Shown here one piece after another: positions 6,087-9,041 of a stretch of DNA of 9,041 nt. The translations under genes were made by a program, and so were the position numbers. Origin of the DNA: an uncultured Selenomonadales bacterium (GTDB taxonomy: Bacteria; Bacillota_C; Negativicutes; Selenomonadales; Selenomonadaceae); contig CALCTX010000367.1 of assembly GCA_937907035.1 (NCBI GenBank), positions 1 to 9,041 of the forward strand, written 5' to 3'. The notes below the pieces were generated by a model. That model was not told the DNA's origin and ran no database searches. It saw only the letters and a program-made list of their open reading frames with translations. Position 1 is the first letter of the stretch, and each line of letters begins with the position of its first letter.

Positions 6087-6573
6087 TATTGCCGGAACAG
6101 TAAATGATTCCATTGTTGATGGTGAGGGTATACGATTTGCGATTTTTGTTCAGGGCTGTCCGCATCACTGCGAAGGCTGTCACAATCCGCAAACGCATGA
6201 TTTTGCCGGTGGTGAACAAACTGACACTGACCTCATCTATCAAAAAATCAAAGCAAATCCTCTGTTATCCGGAGTAACCTTTTCCGGAGGAGAGCCGTTT
6301 TGTCAGCCAAAACCGTTATCTGAGTTGGCACGCAAGGTCAAAGCTGATGGTTTGGATATCTGGACATATACCGGATATACTTTGGACCAATTACAGGCGA
6401 TGCACAACGAGGATGTTGATGCATTACTCAGTTTAACGGATGTTCTCATTGATGGCCGCTTTGTTCTTGACGAACGGGATCTCACGTTGGCTTTTCGTGG
6501 CAGCCGTAATCAACGGGTCATTGATATGAACCGCACCCGCCAGGAAGGTCACATAGTTGAAAAAGATTTTTAA
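6073..6573 (+). CDS. nrdG: Anaerobic ribonucleotide reductase activating protein (radical SAM)
   Basis: Radical-SAM activase that uses a 4Fe-4S cluster and S-adenosylmethionine to form the glycyl radical on the class III reductase. The 166-aa protein has GxVNDSIVDGEGIRFAIFVQGC at about 8-29. The cluster motif CX3CX2C is CPHHCEGC at 29-36 (C29, C33, C36), and the SAM-binding SGGEPF is at 71-76. DVLIDGRF at 123-130 and FRGSRNQRVID at 141-151 are typical of NrdG. Length is normal for the family. The ATG lies inside the last 14 nt of the glycyl-radical subunit gene, and a TAA two codons upstream in frame excludes an earlier start. GAGGAG at 6051-6056 is 16 nt away, so translational coupling to the upstream gene is likely. 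Its presumed substrate here is the 94-aa subunit, not the C-terminus of a fused NrdD. Confidence 0.96.
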   Translation: MASINIAGTVNDSIVDGEGIRFAIFVQGCPHHCEGCHNPQTHDFAGGEQTDTDLIYQKIKANPLLSGVTFSGGEPFCQPKPLSELARKVKADGLDIWTYTGYTLDQLQAMHNEDVDALLSLTDVLIDGRFVLDERDLTLAFRGSRNQRVIDMNRTRQEGHIVEKDF

Positions 6574-6575
6574 GG

Positions 6576-6615
6576 AAAACTATCGGTCGCTGCAGTTAGC
6601 GGCCGATAGTTTTTT
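6576..6615 (+). terminator. Rho-independent terminator of the nrdD-nrdG operon
   Basis: The stem ACTATCGGTCGC (6579-6590) pairs with GCGGCCGATAGT (6599-6610), 12 bp including one G-T wobble, with an 8-nt loop. It is flanked by AAA and TTT that can extend the stem, and a T-run ends at 6615. It starts 3 nt after the nrdG stop. Confidence 0.9.
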
Positions 6616-6616
6616 C

Positions 6617-6645
6617 TTGCCATTTTTTCTATATTTTGCTATACT
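6617..6645 (+). promoter_or_regulatory. Promoter of the lipoprotein gene
   Basis: TTGCCA (6617-6622), a 17-nt spacer, then TATACT (6640-6645) preceded by TGC, which makes an extended -10. It starts right after the nrd operon terminator, so the lipoprotein gene is probably its own transcription unit with a leader of only about 20 nt. Confidence 0.65.
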
Positions 6646-6672
6646 GCAAAAAAATCCGGAGGTGTTGTATTT

Positions 6673-7236
6673 ATGAAAAAGAAACTTTTTTTGTTATCCG
6701 CTTTGACTCTTTTTTGTACTAATCTCTTTTTTTCCGGCTGTTTATTTGCCTCGCAAAAAGAGTATCAGCTTGATGATTTCGCTTCTTGTTCATACAGCCG
6801 GGGCGGAGACATGTTAGGCGGTCATTTCAGCATCTCATTACGGCGCGATAAAAAAACGAAACAGCTTATCCTTAGTATTTCCGAAGCCCATGCACATAAT
6901 CTGCAAGCCAGAGAACAGACCTTTTCCGACGTTCCTGAAGAGCTGGCACAAAAGATCCTTGACCTGGTAAATAAATACGAGCTTACCGCTGATAAATGGG
7001 CTAATGCTCCCCAAAGCGATATACGCGTCTATGATGCGGCTTCAACTTCGGTAAGTTTCTCTTTGTATGAAAACGAAAAGAAATATCCAAGCCATTACAG
7101 ATTCGGCGATTATAATAAACTGCCGGAAGCTGATATAAATGTTATGGGAGAGATCTGCAATATTATGCTCCGCTATGCACTTGATAATGGCTGGACTGCG
7201 CCAAAACCATCATATATCAACTACGGCAAAATTTAA
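6673..7236 (+). CDS. Putative lipoprotein of unknown function
   Basis: The 187-aa protein starts MKKKLFLLSALTLFC, a basic n-region plus hydrophobic core. A lipobox-like FSGC at 20-23 follows, so C23 is the likely lipidated cysteine and the protein should be anchored to a membrane, facing outward. The mature part has no motif I recognise. It alternates predicted strands (SCSYSRGGDMLGGHFSISL, then QLILSISEA) with a helix (PEELAQKILDLVNKYEL at about 92-108), a further strand segment (SVSFSLYENEKKY) and a C-terminal helix (NVMGEICNIMLRYALDNGW). It ends PKPSYINYGKI. Start: GGAGGTG at 6658-6664 is 8 nt before the ATG. It has its own promoter and terminator and stands alone between the nrd operon and the converging genes. 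The protein looks intact. Its role cannot be read from the sequence. Confidence 0.85.
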   Translation: MKKKLFLLSALTLFCTNLFFSGCLFASQKEYQLDDFASCSYSRGGDMLGGHFSISLRRDKKTKQLILSISEAHAHNLQAREQTFSDVPEELAQKILDLVNKYELTADKWANAPQSDIRVYDAASTSVSFSLYENEKKYPSHYRFGDYNKLPEADINVMGEICNIMLRYALDNGWTAPKPSYINYGKI

Positions 7237-7240
7237 TATT

Positions 7241-7300
7241 TGCATATAAAAAGAAATGAGATGTGTTGTATAAACGCATCTCATTTCTTTTTTATATGCA
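7241..7300. terminator. Long bidirectional terminator hairpin between converging genes
   Basis: The arms 7241-7267 and 7273-7300 form a near-perfect stem of about 27 pairs, with one bulged T and one G-T wobble, closing a 5-nt loop. The outer arms carry A5 and T6 runs, so each strand gives a GC-poor hairpin ending in a T-run. It serves the lipoprotein gene on the plus strand. It also contains the TGA stop (7283-7281) of the minus-strand gene. Confidence 0.85.
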
Positions 7301-7727
7301 TTTGTTTGGCGACTGCTTCTTCCTGAAGCTGCCGTTCCTCTTCAAGTTCTTTAAGGCGCCGGGCCTTTTCTTCTGCACGCTTTTGTGCTGCAGCTTCTAT
7401 CTCTTCTTCAGTAATTTTATTACGAGCCATTTCCTCGCGTCTCGCCTGTTCCCAGGCGCGTCTTTCTTCCCGCAGTCTGATCTGCTGTTCAAGATGACGC
7501 TGACGCATTTCAGATTCCCGCTGATAGAGAGTAGAACGGCTCCGTTGTTTCTTCAGATAATATTTGTAATAAAAATACAGTAATACTACCGGGAAAAAGA
7601 TAAATGTAATTATGATCCATGCGTTTCGGTAAGGAACCTTATCCTTGAGCGAATCCCGATAAACAAAATACGTTATCAGGCTTGCCATAATGAGCTTCCC
7701 CCACACAAGCAATGCTTTGTCGTCCAT
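7281..7727 (-). CDS. Membrane protein with long charged coiled-coil tail, unknown function
   Basis: The 148-aa protein is not recognised. It has two hydrophobic segments, about residues 7-23 (VWGKLIMASLITYFVY) and 36-57 (AWIIITFIFFPVVLLYFYY). From residue 59 to the end it is almost wholly charged helix rich in Arg, Glu and Gln (for example LREERRAWEQARREEMAR and QKRAEEKARRLKELEEE), with coiled-coil character. The basic KKQRSRS just after the second segment suggests that the tail lies in the cytoplasm. Start: the ATG at 7727 keeps the first membrane segment whole. GGAGGT at 7749-7744 overlaps the upstream gene's stop but is 16 nt away, unusually far. An internal ATG at 7688 has a GGGGAAG about 8 nt upstream and is an alternative start. 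It probably forms one unit with the 59-aa gene upstream. Confidence 0.72.
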   Translation of the reverse strand: MDDKALLVWGKLIMASLITYFVYRDSLKDKVPYRNAWIIITFIFFPVVLLYFYYKYYLKKQRSRSTLYQRESEMRQRHLEQQIRLREERRAWEQARREEMARNKITEEEIEAAAQKRAEEKARRLKELEEERQLQEEAVAKQMHIKKK

Positions 7728-7741
7728 AATCTTGTACTATT

Positions 7742-7921
7742 TTACCTCCGCGCTTTGTCGGCCAAAATATTGTAATATGTATCTTTTTCGCTTATCAGCT
7801 TTTTGATCTCTTTGATCTTGTCCGGATCATCTGTTTTTTTGAGCTGTTCCCGTAAATCTTTGATCTCCGCTTTAAGCTCGAGCATTTTATTACCGCTTAC
7901 CGGTGTCATCAAATCACTCAT
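7742..7921 (-). CDS. Small helical (coiled-coil) protein of unknown function
   Basis: A 59-aa cytoplasmic protein, MSDLMTPVSGNKMLEL onward, with two predicted amphipathic helices (about 11-30, KMLELKAEIKDLREQLKKTD, and 33-55, PDKIKEIKKLISEKDTYYN). It is Lys/Glu-rich and could form a helical hairpin. The start at 7921 is chosen because GGGAG (7932-7928) lies 6 nt upstream. An in-frame ATG at 7948 would give 68 aa, but it lies inside the atpC terminator stem and has no ribosome site. The gene follows the atpC terminator with no room for a separate promoter, so it probably depends on readthrough from the atp operon. Its stop overlaps the GGAGGT that precedes the next gene. Confidence 0.68.
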   Translation of the reverse strand: MSDLMTPVSGNKMLELKAEIKDLREQLKKTDDPDKIKEIKKLISEKDTYYNILADKARR

Positions 7922-7935
7922 GATCTTCTCCCTTT

Positions 7936-7971
7936 GTAAAAAAGGCATCCTGCAAAAGACAGGATGCCTTT
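7936..7971 (-). terminator. Rho-independent terminator after atpC
   Basis: On the minus strand AAAGGCATCCTG (7971-7960) pairs with CAGGATGCCTTT (7952-7941) around a 7-nt loop, and the T-run continues to 7938. It lies 19 nt after the atpC stop and marks the end of the ATP synthase operon. Confidence 0.88.
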
Positions 7972-7989
7972 CCTACTTTATTTTTGTTT

Positions 7990-8409
7990 TTACTTTGTAC
8001 CAGCGAGCTGAACAGTTTTGATCTTTGCCTGAGCACTCTTAAGCTGCTTTACGACTTCCGGCAAGTCCATTCCCTCTTCGGGACTGTCTATCTTTGCCTG
8101 AGCACGTTCAAGAGCTGCCTGTGCTTTTGCAACATCAATATCTTCTGCTTTCTCAGCGGCAACACTTAAGATAGTGACTTTATTGTCCTTGACTTCCAAA
8201 AAGCCTCCGTCAACTGACATATAATGAGCGGTTCCATTGGCATCGCGATATTTCAGCGGAGCCTGGTCGAGGGCAGCGATCATCGTAGCATGGTGCGGCA
8301 ATATGCCTAACCCGCCGCCGACAGTCTGCACTTCAACATAGGAAATGTCATCTGCCTGAAAAACGTAAGCGTCCGGAGACAGAACATCCAACTGCATTAC
8401 ACTTGCCAT
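7990..8409 (-). CDS. atpC: ATP synthase F1 epsilon subunit
   Basis: Part of the F1 central stalk of the F-type ATP synthase. It links rotation of the c-ring to the catalytic sites, and its C-terminal helices can inhibit ATP hydrolysis. The 139-aa length is normal. The N-terminal beta-sandwich is seen at about 1-86, with SPDAYVFQAD, the conserved GILPHHATMIAAL at 35-47 (usual form GILPGHAPL) and VDGGFLEVKDNKVTIL at 66-81. The C-terminal helical hairpin is at about 90-133, rich in Ala, Lys and Glu. Start: GGAG (8420-8417) is 7 nt before the ATG and overlaps the atpD stop region. Only 4 nt separate the two genes, so they are co-transcribed and probably coupled. It is the last gene of the operon, followed by a terminator. 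Confidence 0.95.
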   Translation of the reverse strand: MASVMQLDVLSPDAYVFQADDISYVEVQTVGGGLGILPHHATMIAALDQAPLKYRDANGTAHYMSVDGGFLEVKDNKVTILSVAAEKAEDIDVAKAQAALERAQAKIDSPEEGMDLPEVVKQLKSAQAKIKTVQLAGTK

Positions 8410-8413
8410 AAAA

Positions 8414-9041
<628 letters not shown>

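Noticed and set aside
7922..7948. Longer N-terminus of the 59-aa protein starting at 7948
   Set aside because: That ATG lies within the atpC terminator stem and has no ribosome site. The ATG at 7921 has GGGAG at a 6-nt spacing.

Overview
The window looks like the chromosome of a strictly or mainly anaerobic Firmicute. The signs are a tRNA-sensing T-box leader, oxygen-sensitive class III ribonucleotide reductase (RNR) genes with NrdR-type operator sites, TTGACA/TATAAT promoters, strong GGAGG ribosome sites and an F-type ATP synthase operon. A Negativicutes member (gut Acidaminococcaceae or Veillonellaceae type) would fit the proteins and composition, but that is an impression and not proven. 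No phage, insertion sequence, CRISPR array, tRNA or rRNA gene is seen.

Layout. Positions 1-1970 are on the minus strand: a promoter, a T-box leader reading tRNA-Trp (Trp specifier TGG, T-box UGGC), trpB, a terminator, then the start of a small DMT-type membrane transporter that runs off the left edge. Positions 2063-3151 (+) hold an MscS-family mechanosensitive channel gene transcribed divergently. Positions 3152-3495 are an AT-rich intergenic region with the channel gene's terminator, candidate DnaA boxes, and a perfect-consensus promoter flanked and overlapped by two NrdR-like boxes 32 bp apart. Positions 3496-6573 (+) are the anaerobic RNR operon, closed by a terminator. Positions 6673-7236 (+) encode an unrecognised lipoprotein. 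A long bidirectional hairpin separates it from minus-strand genes: a membrane/coiled-coil protein, a 59-aa helical protein, a terminator, atpC and the 3' half of atpD, which runs off the right edge.

The most striking point is the RNR operon. The large NrdD protein (756 aa) has the ATP-cone, the catalytic barrel motifs and the Cys-rich zinc region, but it stops before the glycyl-radical loop. That loop (RRITGYLVGT and the following helix) is instead the C-terminus of a separate 94-aa protein encoded 35 bp downstream in another frame, with its own start and a distinct N-terminal domain of about 58 residues. nrdG, the radical-SAM activase, overlaps this small gene by 14 nt. The natural reading is a split class III RNR in which the radical-bearing piece is a separate subunit. 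NrdG would put the radical on the 94-aa subunit, which would dock onto the large subunit to start dNTP synthesis without oxygen.

The other genes are housekeeping or of unknown function. TrpB makes tryptophan from indole and serine and is switched on when tRNA-Trp is uncharged. MscS releases solutes under osmotic downshock. AtpD and AtpC belong to the F1 part of ATP synthase.
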